Of a stretch of DNA of 64,000 nt, positions 12,092 to 20,402 are shown one piece after another. Source of the stretch: Sphaerisporangium sp. TRM90804 (GTDB lineage Bacteria; Actinomycetota; Actinomycetes; Streptosporangiales; Streptosporangiaceae); NCBI RefSeq assembly GCF_029846175.1, contig NZ_JARWAC010000001.1:248001-312000 (forward strand), read 5' to 3'. The notes below the pieces were generated by a model. The model saw nothing but the letters and a program-made list of their open reading frames with translations, ran no database searches and was not told the origin of the DNA. Numbering within the stretch: the stretch's first letter is position 1; every line of letters starts with the position of its first letter. The translations under genes were made by a program, and so were the position numbers.

Positions 12092-14428
12092 CTACCTGCG
12101 CGGGATTCGGAGGTGGGGGAGCGGCACCTTGGACCAGTCGAGGTCGGAGGTGAGGGGGAAGCTGGGGTAGGAGGGCTGGTTGTAGGCGGTCTGCTGCCTG
12201 GCGACCTCCGCCCGGTAACGGGGGTCGTGCATGAGGGTGTGGAGCTTGCGGTCGGTCAGCTCGGTGCTGAGGTACATCCTGATCGCGGTGCTGTCGGCGG
12301 TGCGCAGCAGGAGTTCCTCGCGCCAGTCGCCGAAGACGTCGGCCACCAGGGCGGGGTTGCCCTTGGTGCCGTTGTTGGCCAGGGTGCCCTCGGCGGTGAG
12401 CAGCGTGCCGCGGCGCCGGTCGTCGATCGTGGGGGTCTGCGGGACGGTGGTGGCGGTGCCGTTGACGATCTGGGTGGTCATGTCGGCGGCCCAGCGGATG
12501 CTCATGTTCGTGCCGGGGGCGTTCCGGCCCAGGTAGTCGCCGTCGGCCGACCACAGGCCCGCCTCGACCGCCTGGTTGGGCGGCATCGACGACCAGGCCT
12601 CGGCGCCGGGGACGGCGGGGTCGATGTCGCCGACCATGCCGCGGCCGGTGTCCACGCCGCTGTAGCCGCCGAACAGCACCTCGCCGGTCGCGGCGTCGCG
12701 CATCGCCCACCCGTAGGGCGCCCACGCGCCGCCCTCGTGCACCGACCAGATCTCCAGGCCCTCCCGGGCGAGGTCGAAGTCGCCGACGTGCAGGGCGTCG
12801 CCGTGGCCCAGCCGGACGCGTTGACCGGGCACGTTGCTCTGGGGCGGCCCTTCGGCGAACGAGGAGTACAGCAGGCCGCCGTCGTCGTCGATGGTCGCGG
12901 CGCCGTAGATCACCTCGTGCCTGCCGTCGCGGTCGACGTCGGCCACGCTCAGCGAGTGGAAGCCCTGCGTGGTGATGGAGCCGAACTCCGGGTCGGTGCC
13001 GTCGACCCCGTGCGGGGCGGCGTTGAACGGGTTGGACATCGGCACGTGGCCGCTGTCGACGGACCAGACCTCCGTCAGCCTCCGGCCGTTCCAGTCGTAC
13101 GCCACGAGCGTCGTGCGCGTGTAGTACCCGCGGGCGAAGATCGCCGACGGCCGCCTGCCGTCGAGGTAGGCGACGGCCGACAGGAACCGGTCGACGCGGT
13201 TGGCCGGCTCGACGCGGGCCATGGCGTAGTCGCCCCACAGCAGGCCGTCGTCGCCGCGCGCGGGCTTGTAGTGGATGGTCTGCAGCTCCCTGCCGTCGGC
13301 CCCGTTGAACACCGACAGGTACTCGGGCCCGGTGAAGACGAAGCCCGCGAACTCGCGCAGCCGGTTGTTGGCGCTGCGGGCGGGCGCGTAGACGTCGACG
13401 AAGTGGGTCGCCAGCTCGACGGCGGCCTCCCGGGTGAGCGGGTAGTCGTGGGCGGGCTCGATGCCGAAGGCCTGTTCGAGCGTCGCCGGCCAGCGCCCGG
13501 CGACCACCTCGGGGTGCTCGTGCCAGCGCAGGAACATCTCGACGAGATGGTCGAAGTAGCCGGCGGCGCTCGCCCGGTAGTCGTCGGCGTGGGAGTACCC
13601 GGCCCTGACGTCCTGCCGGGGCATGGTGATGTGGCGCTCGGAAACCACGTCGCCGTCGGCGTCGTAACGGATGATCTTCGTGCCGGGGGCGGTCTTGAGC
13701 ATCATCTCGGAGCGGCCGTCGCCGTCGAAGTCGTAGACGAGGAACTGGGTGTAGTGCGCGCCGGAGCGGATGTTGACCCCGAGGTCGAGGCGCCAGAGCA
13801 GGGCTCCGTCGAAGCGGTAGGTGTCGACGTAGGTGGGGCCGGTGTAGCCGCGCTGGGAGACGTCCTTGGAGTTGGAGGGATCCCACTTGACGACGTACTC
13901 GTAGCGCCCGTCGCCGTCGACGTCGCCGACGCTCATGTCGTTGGCCGCGTAGGTGTACGCCTCGCCTGCCGGCGTGACGCCGTCGGCCGGCCTGCGCAGC
14001 GGCAGGTCGTGGAACGGCGCCGGCCACGGCTTGGCCGCCGCGCCGCGCGGGCCCTCCCTGCCCCGGATGATCGCGGCCACGCGGTACTCGGAGGCGCCGG
14101 TGCCGGCGGTGTCGAGGTGGTTGGTGCTGCCGGTGACCGTCGCGATGGGGCGGCCGTCGCGGTAGACCCGGAAGTCGGCGCCGGTCATGCCGGTGGCGCC
14201 GGCGCCGGTCACCTCGTCGCCGAGCAGCCGCCAGCTGAGGAACACCCCCTGGCCGGTGGAGGCGGCGACCAGCCCGCGGTCGAGGTGCTCCACCTGGACG
14301 CCGCCGCCCGGCCGGCCGTGGCCGCTCGCGGCGTCGCCGGCCCGTGCCGGGCCCGCCGGCAGGCCCGCGCAGAGCAGTGCGGCCGAGGCGGTGAGGAGGA
14401 TGCGGCGGATGCTGCTGGGGGGACTCAT
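12092..14428 (-). CDS. Secreted PL11 rhamnogalacturonan lyase
   Basis: 778-residue extracellular polysaccharide lyase that cleaves the rhamnose-galacturonate backbone of pectin by beta-elimination. Start at the ATG at 14428, with GGAG seven bases upstream; a longer frame to 14482 lacks a site and would spoil the signal peptide. Signal peptide ~1-30 (ending GPARA). The body is the PL11 eight-bladed propeller with repeated Ca-binding Asp motifs (VGDVDGDGRYEYV, YDFDGDGRSEM, VADVDRDGRHEVI) and the family C-terminus (NQPSYPSFPLTSDLDWSKVP). Length matches YesW/YesX-like enzymes. A strong promoter and two inverted repeats precede it, suggesting substrate-controlled expression. Confidence 0.93.
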   Translation of the reverse strand: MSPPSSIRRILLTASAALLCAGLPAGPARAGDAASGHGRPGGGVQVEHLDRGLVAASTGQGVFLSWRLLGDEVTGAGATGMTGADFRVYRDGRPIATVTGSTNHLDTAGTGASEYRVAAIIRGREGPRGAAAKPWPAPFHDLPLRRPADGVTPAGEAYTYAANDMSVGDVDGDGRYEYVVKWDPSNSKDVSQRGYTGPTYVDTYRFDGALLWRLDLGVNIRSGAHYTQFLVYDFDGDGRSEMMLKTAPGTKIIRYDADGDVVSERHITMPRQDVRAGYSHADDYRASAAGYFDHLVEMFLRWHEHPEVVAGRWPATLEQAFGIEPAHDYPLTREAAVELATHFVDVYAPARSANNRLREFAGFVFTGPEYLSVFNGADGRELQTIHYKPARGDDGLLWGDYAMARVEPANRVDRFLSAVAYLDGRRPSAIFARGYYTRTTLVAYDWNGRRLTEVWSVDSGHVPMSNPFNAAPHGVDGTDPEFGSITTQGFHSLSVADVDRDGRHEVIYGAATIDDDGGLLYSSFAEGPPQSNVPGQRVRLGHGDALHVGDFDLAREGLEIWSVHEGGAWAPYGWAMRDAATGEVLFGGYSGVDTGRGMVGDIDPAVPGAEAWSSMPPNQAVEAGLWSADGDYLGRNAPGTNMSIRWAADMTTQIVNGTATTVPQTPTIDDRRRGTLLTAEGTLANNGTKGNPALVADVFGDWREELLLRTADSTAIRMYLSTELTDRKLHTLMHDPRYRAEVARQQTAYNQPSYPSFPLTSDLDWSKVPLPHLRIPRR

Positions 14429-14491
14429 GGGGGGCTCCACCTCGGGGGTCACTCGCGTCTGCCGCGAATTAAATCGATGCAACCAAGGCGG

Positions 14492-14520
14492 AAACTAAGG
14501 GCATTCAATGGCCTTGTCAA
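14492..14520 (-). promoter_or_regulatory. Sigma70-type promoter for the PL11 gene
   Basis: On the minus strand: -35 TTGACA (14520-14515), 17-base spacer, -10 TAGTTT (14497-14492). This is close to the HrdB consensus and places the start about 55-60 bases before the lyase ATG. Confidence 0.7.
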
Positions 14521-14532
14521 GAAATAGATTTC
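14521..14532. promoter_or_regulatory. Inverted repeat GAAAT-AG-ATTTC abutting the -35
   Basis: Perfect 5+5 bp inverted repeat starting at the base next to the -35 box of the lyase promoter. Position suits an activator or a repressor site; identity unknown. Confidence 0.4.
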
Positions 14533-14694
14533 GGGCGTTTCTTACGCGATAAACGCAGTTCACGGCACTGGAGAGGTCAATTCGTGCGGATTGAATCGTT
14601 CTACGCCGGAGGGAGCGCAGGCGGGGCTGTGGTGGGCGGGTGGTCCCGGGCCGGAAGGGCGCGCGGCCGGCGTCTTGGAGGCGTCGCCGGGGAT

Positions 14695-14709
14695 GGTGAA
14701 AGTTTCACC
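14695..14709. promoter_or_regulatory. 15-bp palindrome GGTGAAAGTTTCACC
   Basis: Perfect odd-centred palindrome containing the same TGAAAGTTTCA core as 10274-10284 upstream of the xylan operon. It is about 270 bases before the lyase start. Shared control of xylan and pectin genes is inferred. Confidence 0.55.
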
Positions 14710-14774
14710 CGCGTCCGGCCGGCGCCGGGGTTCGCGGGCCGGAACGGGCGCGAGGGTCCGAAGGACGTGCGTGT

Positions 14775-15224
14775 TCAGAGGGCGAGCTTGAAGCCCAGGT
14801 GGGAGTCGACGAAGCCGAGCGAGGCGTAGAAGCGGTGCGCGTCGGCGCGGGACCTGTCGGTGGTCAGCTGGACCATCCGGCAGCCCCGGGCGCGGGCGCG
14901 GTCGACGGCCCAGCGCATCATCTCCCTGCCGAGGCCCTGGCCGCGATGTGAGCCGGCCACGCGCACCGCCTCGATCAGCGCCCGCTCGCCGCCCCTGCGA
15001 GACAGGCCGGGGATGAACGTGAGCTGCATCGTGCCCGCCACCCGGCCGTCCACCTCGGCCACGACCAGCTCCTGCCGGGGGTCGGCGTCGATGGCCTCGA
15101 AGGCGGTGCGGTAGACCTCGTCGGACGGGTCACCCTCCCTCGCCGCGGCGATCGGGTCGTCGGCCAGCATGGCGACGATCAGGGGGACGTCTTCTCGCCT
15201 GGCGGCGCGGAAGGTTACGGACAT
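14775..15224 (-). CDS. GNAT-family N-acetyltransferase
   Basis: 149-residue acetyl-CoA-dependent acetyltransferase of unknown acceptor. Start at the ATG at 15224 (MSVTFRAARREDVPLI), which gives the usual GNAT beginning; an ATG at 15251 would add nine residues that look non-native. Motif A is visible as RVAGSHRGQGLGREMM (RGQGLG pyrophosphate loop), and the C-terminal motif B as DRSRADAHRFYASLGF. The ribosome site is weak. Stand-alone gene; neighbours give no hint of substrate. Confidence 0.88.
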   Translation of the reverse strand: MSVTFRAARREDVPLIVAMLADDPIAAAREGDPSDEVYRTAFEAIDADPRQELVVAEVDGRVAGTMQLTFIPGLSRRGGERALIEAVRVAGSHRGQGLGREMMRWAVDRARARGCRMVQLTTDRSRADAHRFYASLGFVDSHLGFKLAL

Positions 15225-15307
15225 GGGGGAAGGGTATCGAGGGGGGTTCATGGCGAGACGGGGTGACCTGGGCTGATCGCCCGGGGATAGTCGGAGGACC
15301 GGGGGAC

Positions 15308-15535
15308 ATGGCGGAGCAGTTCGACGAGCCGGTGACGGTGACGCCGTGTGAGGACGGGCCGTTGCTCGTGCGGGGGCCGTTCGTCCTGGTGACTCAGGAC
15401 GGGCGGCGGATCGACCCTGGGCGGGCGACGGTGGCGCTGTGCCGGTGCGGGCGCTCGGCCACCAAGCCGTTCTGCGACGGGTCGCACAAGGTGACGGGCT
15501 TCCGGGCGCCCAGCGCCCCGGACGGGGCCGCCTGA
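15308..15535 (+). CDS. CDGSH iron-sulfur domain protein (mitoNEET type)
   Basis: 75-residue protein carrying one complete CDGSH signature, CRCGRSATKPFCDGSH (C-X-C-X2-S-X3-P-X-C-D-G-X-H), which binds a redox-active 2Fe-2S cluster through three Cys and one His. Start at the ATG at 15308, 10 bases after GGAGG. No membrane anchor, unlike mitoNEET. Its last 142 bases overlap antisense with the 3-prime end of the glycosyltransferase gene. A haem-oxygenase-like diiron protein is the next gene but one, so a shared redox role is plausible but not shown. Confidence 0.9.
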   Translation: MAEQFDEPVTVTPCEDGPLLVRGPFVLVTQDGRRIDPGRATVALCRCGRSATKPFCDGSHKVTGFRAPSAPDGAA

Positions 15536-16644
15536 CGCAGGCGGCGGACCGTGTGGGCCGCCGTCCTCAGGCGCAGGCCGCGATAGGGTATGCCGCCGCG
15601 CAGGCGGCTGACCAGGGCGAACCAGATGCAGACCGATCGTTCCAAAATCCACGCGGGGGCGAACAGGGAGGCCGCGGCGGGGAAGACCCGGCGGCCCCCG
15701 GCGCGCCGGCGCCCGGCTTCGGCGAGCGCCACCGAGACGCCGGCGCACAGCGCCAGCGCGGCTCCGCGTCGCCGGAGCGAGCCGGTTCGCGCCGGCCGGC
15801 CGTGCCGTCTGGGCGGGCCGGTGTGCGGGGCGGTGGAGGGCCGTCGTCCGATCAGGCCGGCGGCCAGGGCGGGGAGCACGGCGAGGAAGAAGGCCAGGCG
15901 GGCCGGCTGGGCCAGGTCGTCGTAGGCCTGACGGATCCGCTGGGCCCAGAAGTGGCGGGCGTCCGGGGGAAGCCGGCGGACGTACAGGTCCAGGGGGCGC
16001 AGCTCGCGGCCGCCCGCCGCGCGGACGGTGCGGATGAGCTCCAGGTTCTCGAACATCGCGTCCCCGTCGTAGCCGCCCATCCGCAGGAAGGTGGAACGGC
16101 GGACCCCCAGGGTGCCGGGGTAGTCGGCGCCGAGTGCCCGGTTGAGCAGGGTGCGGGCCGTGTCCCACCGGGCGTGCCAGGGGGAGGGGTCGAAGTAGTT
16201 CTGCGGGCGCACCAGGTCGGCCTCGCCGAGGAGCGCCGCCACGCGGTGCAGCGCCGGCCCGTCGTAGCGGACGTCGTCGTCGGCGATGATCACGTTGTCC
16301 GTCCGGGCCAGGCGGATCCCGGTGACCACGCCGCAGACCTTCCCGTTGGCGAAGCGCAGGTCGCGGTCCGGGCGGACGTGCAGCACCATGTCCGCCCACC
16401 GGGCGGCGTGCCGGTCGAAGACGCCGGGCGGCGAGCCGTCCACCACGATCACCCGCGCGCGGCGGCTCAGCCATCGCAGGTACGCGGTGAGCTCCTCCAG
16501 GCCCGAGTCCTGCTCCCAGCGCAACGGCAGCACGTAGTCGACGGCGGGGCCCGCGCGCGGCGGCGGGTCGTCCACCGTGACGTCGAGCCGGGCGACCGCG
16601 GGGCCCGCGCGCGGGCGCGGCGGCGGGCCGGGGCGAAGGCTCAT
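15394..16644 (-). CDS. Family 2 glycosyltransferase-like protein
   Basis: 416-residue protein with a GT-A-like domain: YVLPLRWEQDSGLEELTAYL near the N-terminus, a VIVVDGSP strand, and IIADDDVRYDG as the DXD-like nucleotide-sugar/metal site (~residue 121). A hydrophobic segment follows (LAFFLAVLPALAAGLI, ~239-254) and a second one later (ALALCAGVSVALAEA), so it is probably membrane-bound. ATG overlaps the stop of the upstream diiron-enzyme gene (ATGA, 16641-16644), indicating translational coupling. The last ~47 codons overlap the CDGSH gene on the other strand. Donor and acceptor unknown. Confidence 0.82.
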   Translation of the reverse strand: MSLRPGPPPRPRAGPAVARLDVTVDDPPPRAGPAVDYVLPLRWEQDSGLEELTAYLRWLSRRARVIVVDGSPPGVFDRHAARWADMVLHVRPDRDLRFANGKVCGVVTGIRLARTDNVIIADDDVRYDGPALHRVAALLGEADLVRPQNYFDPSPWHARWDTARTLLNRALGADYPGTLGVRRSTFLRMGGYDGDAMFENLELIRTVRAAGGRELRPLDLYVRRLPPDARHFWAQRIRQAYDDLAQPARLAFFLAVLPALAAGLIGRRPSTAPHTGPPRRHGRPARTGSLRRRGAALALCAGVSVALAEAGRRRAGGRRVFPAAASLFAPAWILERSVCIWFALVSRLRGGIPYRGLRLRTAAHTVRRLRQAAPSGALGARKPVTLCDPSQNGLVAERPHRHSATVARPGSIRRPS

Positions 16645-17651
16645 GCCGGCCGGCTCGCGGCCAGGCCGGCCTCGCTCAGTGACGAGGCGTCCCGGCGCCA
16701 GGCGGCGAGGAGGTGTTCGGCGAAGAGGCGGTCGAGGGTGAGGGCGCAGGCGGCCCCGTACAGGACGTCGCCGGTCGCGGACGGTTCGGCCGCGGCGAAG
16801 CCGCCGCACATGTCGTTCAGGGCGATCTGCTCGTGGACGGCGTCCGCCTGGATGTGCTCGTCGTAGAAGTGGGCGGTCCCGGGGTCGGCCCCCAGCCGCC
16901 GCAGGCCTCGCGAGTACCTCATGTTCGGCAGGGACGAGGTCATCTCCAGGGCCGCCAGGTGGCCGAGCAGGGCGCCGCGCCACCTGCGGTGCAGCCCGAA
17001 CAGGGACATGACGTTCGAGCCGGCCAGCGTGATCGCCGGGACGTGGTCGACGTAGGCGCCGTAGGAGTCGTTCAGGCCGAGGCCGCGCATGGTCTTCCTG
17101 AACAGCTCCGAGTGCATCCGCTCCAGCCGGCCGCCGCCGTACTCGTCGGCCTGGATCTCGACGAGGGCCGCCTTGGGGGCGCCGTGCAGCCGGGGGATGG
17201 CCCAGGTGTGCGGGTCGGCCTCCTTGAGGTGGTAGGGCGACCGGTGGACGACGAACTCGCGGAACTGCTCCAGCGTCGCCTGACGCTGGAGGAACGCCGA
17301 CAGGGAGGGCCCGCCGTCGGAGGCGTCGACCAGCCGCGTCATGGCGTGGCGCAGCCTCGCCGGGGGGACGACCGGCGGCCGGGGGACGGCGCGCGCCAGG
17401 CCGTCCTCGAACCGGCGCTCCATGGCGGCGCGCGCCGCCAGGAGGGAGGGGTTCCACTCCCAGCGGTCGTCGACGTCGTCGAAGCCCTGGTAGTGCAGCT
17501 CGTAGCACACGTAGAGGGCGAGCTGCAGGTCGTCGTCCTCCAGGGGAGGTCCGCCCGCGGAGTTCGGGAGTGGCTCGACGTCGTGCGGGGTGCGGGTGAG
17601 TCGTTGGAAGAGATGAGAGGTGACGGGACCTCGGGGAAGAGGCAGCCGCAT
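16641..17651 (-). CDS. Haem-oxygenase-like iron-containing redox enzyme (HDO superfamily)
   Basis: 336-residue helical protein of the iron-containing redox enzyme family, with the haem-oxygenase-like diiron fold. Likely metal ligands sit in EIQADEYGGGR (~residue 185-195), in FYDEHIQADAVHEQ (~279-292, with two His and acidic residues), and an early Glu in YELHYQGFDD. Members use an Fe/Fe site with O2 for oxidation or C-C cleavage; the substrate here is not known. ATG at 17651 follows GGAG by seven bases. It is the first gene of a coupled pair with the glycosyltransferase and close to a convergent CDGSH gene. Confidence 0.83.
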   Translation of the reverse strand: MRLPLPRGPVTSHLFQRLTRTPHDVEPLPNSAGGPPLEDDDLQLALYVCYELHYQGFDDVDDRWEWNPSLLAARAAMERRFEDGLARAVPRPPVVPPARLRHAMTRLVDASDGGPSLSAFLQRQATLEQFREFVVHRSPYHLKEADPHTWAIPRLHGAPKAALVEIQADEYGGGRLERMHSELFRKTMRGLGLNDSYGAYVDHVPAITLAGSNVMSLFGLHRRWRGALLGHLAALEMTSSLPNMRYSRGLRRLGADPGTAHFYDEHIQADAVHEQIALNDMCGGFAAAEPSATGDVLYGAACALTLDRLFAEHLLAAWRRDASSLSEAGLAASRPA

Positions 17652-17904
17652 GTAAGCACTCCAGGAGATGGTTCGTCAGCCGAGTAGGACGGTGCCGTCG
17701 GCGGATCGGCCGGATGTGTGGCTTTCCTTTCGGCGTCGGCCTGTTCCGCGGTACGTGCCCGCTTCCGCGTCGCCGCGGATCCCTATTCGCCCCATACCCT
17801 CCCTCACCGTGGCAAACAGTGACATTAAGTAACTGTGACGCCATCCTGGTGCAGGCCCGCACCGGCATCCCGGCGGCCGGACGGGCGGCGGTAGCCTGGA
17901 GCGG

Positions 17905-18762
17905 TTGTCGGCCGGTGGCGCTGGGGGTGTGGTGGAGCTTCTTCACTCGGGGAAGGTCAGAGACGTCTACGAGGACCGCGGGGACATCGTCCTGGTGGCC
18001 TCCGACCGGGTCTCGGTGTACGACGTGGTGCTGCCGACGCCGATCCCCGACAAGGGCAAGGTGCTCACCCGGCTCTCGCTGTGGTGGTTCGAGCGGCTCG
18101 CGGACGTCGTGCCCAACCACGTCATCTCGGCCACCGACGTGCCGCAGGAGTTCGCCGGCCGGGCCGTGCGCTGCCGCAGGCTCGACATGGTGCAGGTCGA
18201 GTGCATCGCGCGCGGCTACCTCGCCGGGCTGGGGCTCAAGGAGTACCGGGCCACGGGGGCCGTCTCCGGCGTCACGCTGCCTGCTGGGCTGGCCGAGGGG
18301 TCGCGGCTGCCCGAGCCGGTCTTCACCCCCACCACCAAGGCCGCCCTCGGCTCGCACGACGAGTTCATCACCTTCCAGGACGTGGTGGCCCAGGAGGGCG
18401 CCGAGACGGCCGAGGAGCTGCGGCGGATCACGCTGGAGGTGTACCGGCGCGGGGCCGAGCTGGCGGCGGCGCGCGGCATCCTGATCGCCGACACCAAGCT
18501 GGAGTTCGGCCGCGCGGCCGACGGCACGCTGGTGCTCGGGGACGAGGTGCTGACCTCCGACTCCTCGCGCTTCTGGCCCGCCGACCGGTGGGAGCCCGGC
18601 CGCCCGCAGTACGCCTTCGACAAGCAGTTCGTCCGCGACTGGGCCGCCGGCACCGGCTGGGACAGGAAGGAACCGGCCCCGGAGGTCCCCGGCGACATCG
18701 TGGAGGCCACCCGCGCCCGCTACATCGAGGCGTACGAGCGCATCACCGGCGACACCTGGTAA
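17905..18762 (+). CDS. purC: Phosphoribosylaminoimidazole-succinocarboxamide synthase
   Basis: Purine pathway step joining CAIR and aspartate with ATP to give SAICAR. All family marks are present: LLHSGKVRDVYE at the start, IARGYLAGLGLKEY, and DEVLTSDSSRFWPADRW, plus a normal length (285 aa from the TTG at 17905). The start is uncertain: TTG 17905 has GGAG four bases upstream, while GTG codons at 17929/17932 would give the more usual N-terminus VVELLHSGKVRD. No other pur gene lies nearby in the window. Convergent with the LCP gene, with only nine bases between stops. Confidence 0.96.
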   Translation: MSAGGAGGVVELLHSGKVRDVYEDRGDIVLVASDRVSVYDVVLPTPIPDKGKVLTRLSLWWFERLADVVPNHVISATDVPQEFAGRAVRCRRLDMVQVECIARGYLAGLGLKEYRATGAVSGVTLPAGLAEGSRLPEPVFTPTTKAALGSHDEFITFQDVVAQEGAETAEELRRITLEVYRRGAELAAARGILIADTKLEFGRAADGTLVLGDEVLTSDSSRFWPADRWEPGRPQYAFDKQFVRDWAAGTGWDRKEPAPEVPGDIVEATRARYIEAYERITGDTW

Positions 18763-18771
18763 CCCCGGCGC

Positions 18772-20310
18772 CTATTTCTTGCAGATGTTCTGGGTGGCCG
18801 TCCTGGCGACCGGGGTGGCTGCCGCCGACGGGGTGGACGTGGTTCCGGTGGAGGGCTTGACGGTCACCTTGCCGGTGCCCTTGTAGGTGGCGCCGAGGAT
18901 GATCTCGACGCCCGGGACGTCGGCCTGGCGGGTCTCGGCGCCGGGGACGGCGGAGGCGAGGGTTCTGGCGGAGTCCTCGCGGCCGGCGGGGTAGCGGATC
19001 ACCGTGTTCTCGTACCTGGTGCCGGTGGTGACGGGTTCCAGGGGCACCAGGAAGCCTGCCTTGCGCAGGTCGGCGCGGGCGCGGGCGCCCAGGCCGTCGA
19101 TGTCGGTGCCGTTGACCACGCGCACCGCGATGCGGGACGGCGGGATGCTCAGGGTGGGCGCGGGGGTCGAAGACGGCGTGGCCAGGGCCCCGGCGCTCGG
19201 GGAGGTCGTCGTGCCGGCGGTTGGCGTGGGCTTCACCAGCGGCTCGTCGGCCTCGATGCGCTTGAACAGGTCTCTGGCCGCCGGCTTGTCCCACAGCACG
19301 GCCGACTCGCCGGTGGGGGCGGTGTAGTTCACGTTCGACAGCGGGACGGTGGCGAACGTGACGTCGTCGGTGGAGACGTCCTTGAGCTGGTTGGCCAGGC
19401 CCAGGAGGTCTTTGGCGAGGGCCTCGTCGACCGTGAGGGTCTTGAGGGTGGAGCCGACCAGGTCGGCGAGCTTCGCCGGGTTGGCCAGCGTGCCGCCGCT
19501 GAGCGCGCGCTGGAGCAGGGCCGAGATGACCTGCTGCTGGCGGTCGATGCGGTCGAGGTCGGAGCGCGCGGTGGCGCGGGTGCGCGCGTAGAACAGCGCC
19601 TTGACGCCGTCGAGCTCGTAGGTGCCGGGCGCGAGCTGGAAGCGGGTCTTGACGTCGTTGATCGCGACGGGCGTGCACACCGAGACGCCGCCGAGGGCGT
19701 CCACGACGTTGATGAAGCCGAGGACGTTGACCTCGACGTAGTGGTGGATGGTCATGCCGGTGGCGGCGGCCACCGTGCGGACCGCCAGTGGGGCCCCGCC
19801 GAGCGCGTACGCCGAGTTGATCTTGTGGGCGCCCTTGCCCGGGATGTCGACCCAGCTGTCGCGGGGGAGGCTGACCACGGTGACCTTCGAGTGGTCCTCG
19901 GACAGCCGGATCACCATGATGGTGTCGCTGCGCTGACCCACCTCGCGGCCGAGGTGCAGGCGGTTCTGCTGCTGACGCGTCAGGTCGTCGCGCTTGTCGA
20001 CCCCGACGAGCAAAATGTTCATGGCGCCCCGGGCGTCGGAGCCGGTCGTCCCCGCGTTCACCGACTTGATCTGCCCGGCGGCGTAGCTCGACAGCACCCA
20101 CAGCGCGCCCGAGCCCACCAGCACGGCGCCGGACAGCGCGCCGGCGAGCAGCACGCCGCGGGCGCCGGCACGGGTGCGCCTGGACGCCGGCCGCTGCGGC
20201 AGCCTGACGACGCCGTAAGCGTCACCGCCCACGCGGACGGCATCCTCTTCGGCGGGCCCGCGCGCGGGCCCAGGGGGAGCGCCGGGGGCGTCCGAGCCGT
20301 CGTCACTCAT
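18772..20310 (-). CDS. LytR-CpsA-Psr (LCP) family cell-wall glycopolymer ligase
   Basis: 512-residue membrane protein expected to move undecaprenyl-linked glycopolymers onto peptidoglycan. A ~50-residue cytoplasmic tail precedes one membrane segment (~52-75). The LCP domain (~95-260) shows NILLVGVDKRDD, RSDTIMVIRL, VSLPRDSWVDIP and HKINSAYALGG with the conserved Arg/Asp residues, and RSDLDRIDRQQQVI. A Thr/Pro/Ser linker (~345-375) leads to a LytR_C domain (~377-475, IAVRVVNGTDIDGLGARARA) and a low-complexity tail ending in NICKK. A glycosyltransferase gene starts 93 bases away, divergent, consistent with a cell-envelope function. Confidence 0.94.
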   Translation of the reverse strand: MSDDGSDAPGAPPGPARGPAEEDAVRVGGDAYGVVRLPQRPASRRTRAGARGVLLAGALSGAVLVGSGALWVLSSYAAGQIKSVNAGTTGSDARGAMNILLVGVDKRDDLTRQQQNRLHLGREVGQRSDTIMVIRLSEDHSKVTVVSLPRDSWVDIPGKGAHKINSAYALGGAPLAVRTVAAATGMTIHHYVEVNVLGFINVVDALGGVSVCTPVAINDVKTRFQLAPGTYELDGVKALFYARTRATARSDLDRIDRQQQVISALLQRALSGGTLANPAKLADLVGSTLKTLTVDEALAKDLLGLANQLKDVSTDDVTFATVPLSNVNYTAPTGESAVLWDKPAARDLFKRIEADEPLVKPTPTAGTTTSPSAGALATPSSTPAPTLSIPPSRIAVRVVNGTDIDGLGARARADLRKAGFLVPLEPVTTGTRYENTVIRYPAGREDSARTLASAVPGAETRQADVPGVEIILGATYKGTGKVTVKPSTGTTSTPSAAATPVARTATQNICKK

Positions 20311-20402
20311 CGCGGTGCCCCCCTCGGGCCGAGAACGGTCATCGATGAGGATGGCCCTTCCTCCGCCAACGGGTTGCCGTCCCCACCCGCTCGTACAGTA
20401 GC

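Larger units (their letters stand above)
14429..14774. other. Non-coding promoter region of the PL11 lyase
   Basis: 346 bases without a gene, lower in GC near the lyase. Contains a consensus promoter (14492-14520), an inverted repeat GAAAT-AG-ATTTC touching its -35, a GCGTTT/AAACGC inverted repeat (14535-14556) and a 15-bp palindrome further out (14695-14709). Confidence 0.6.
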
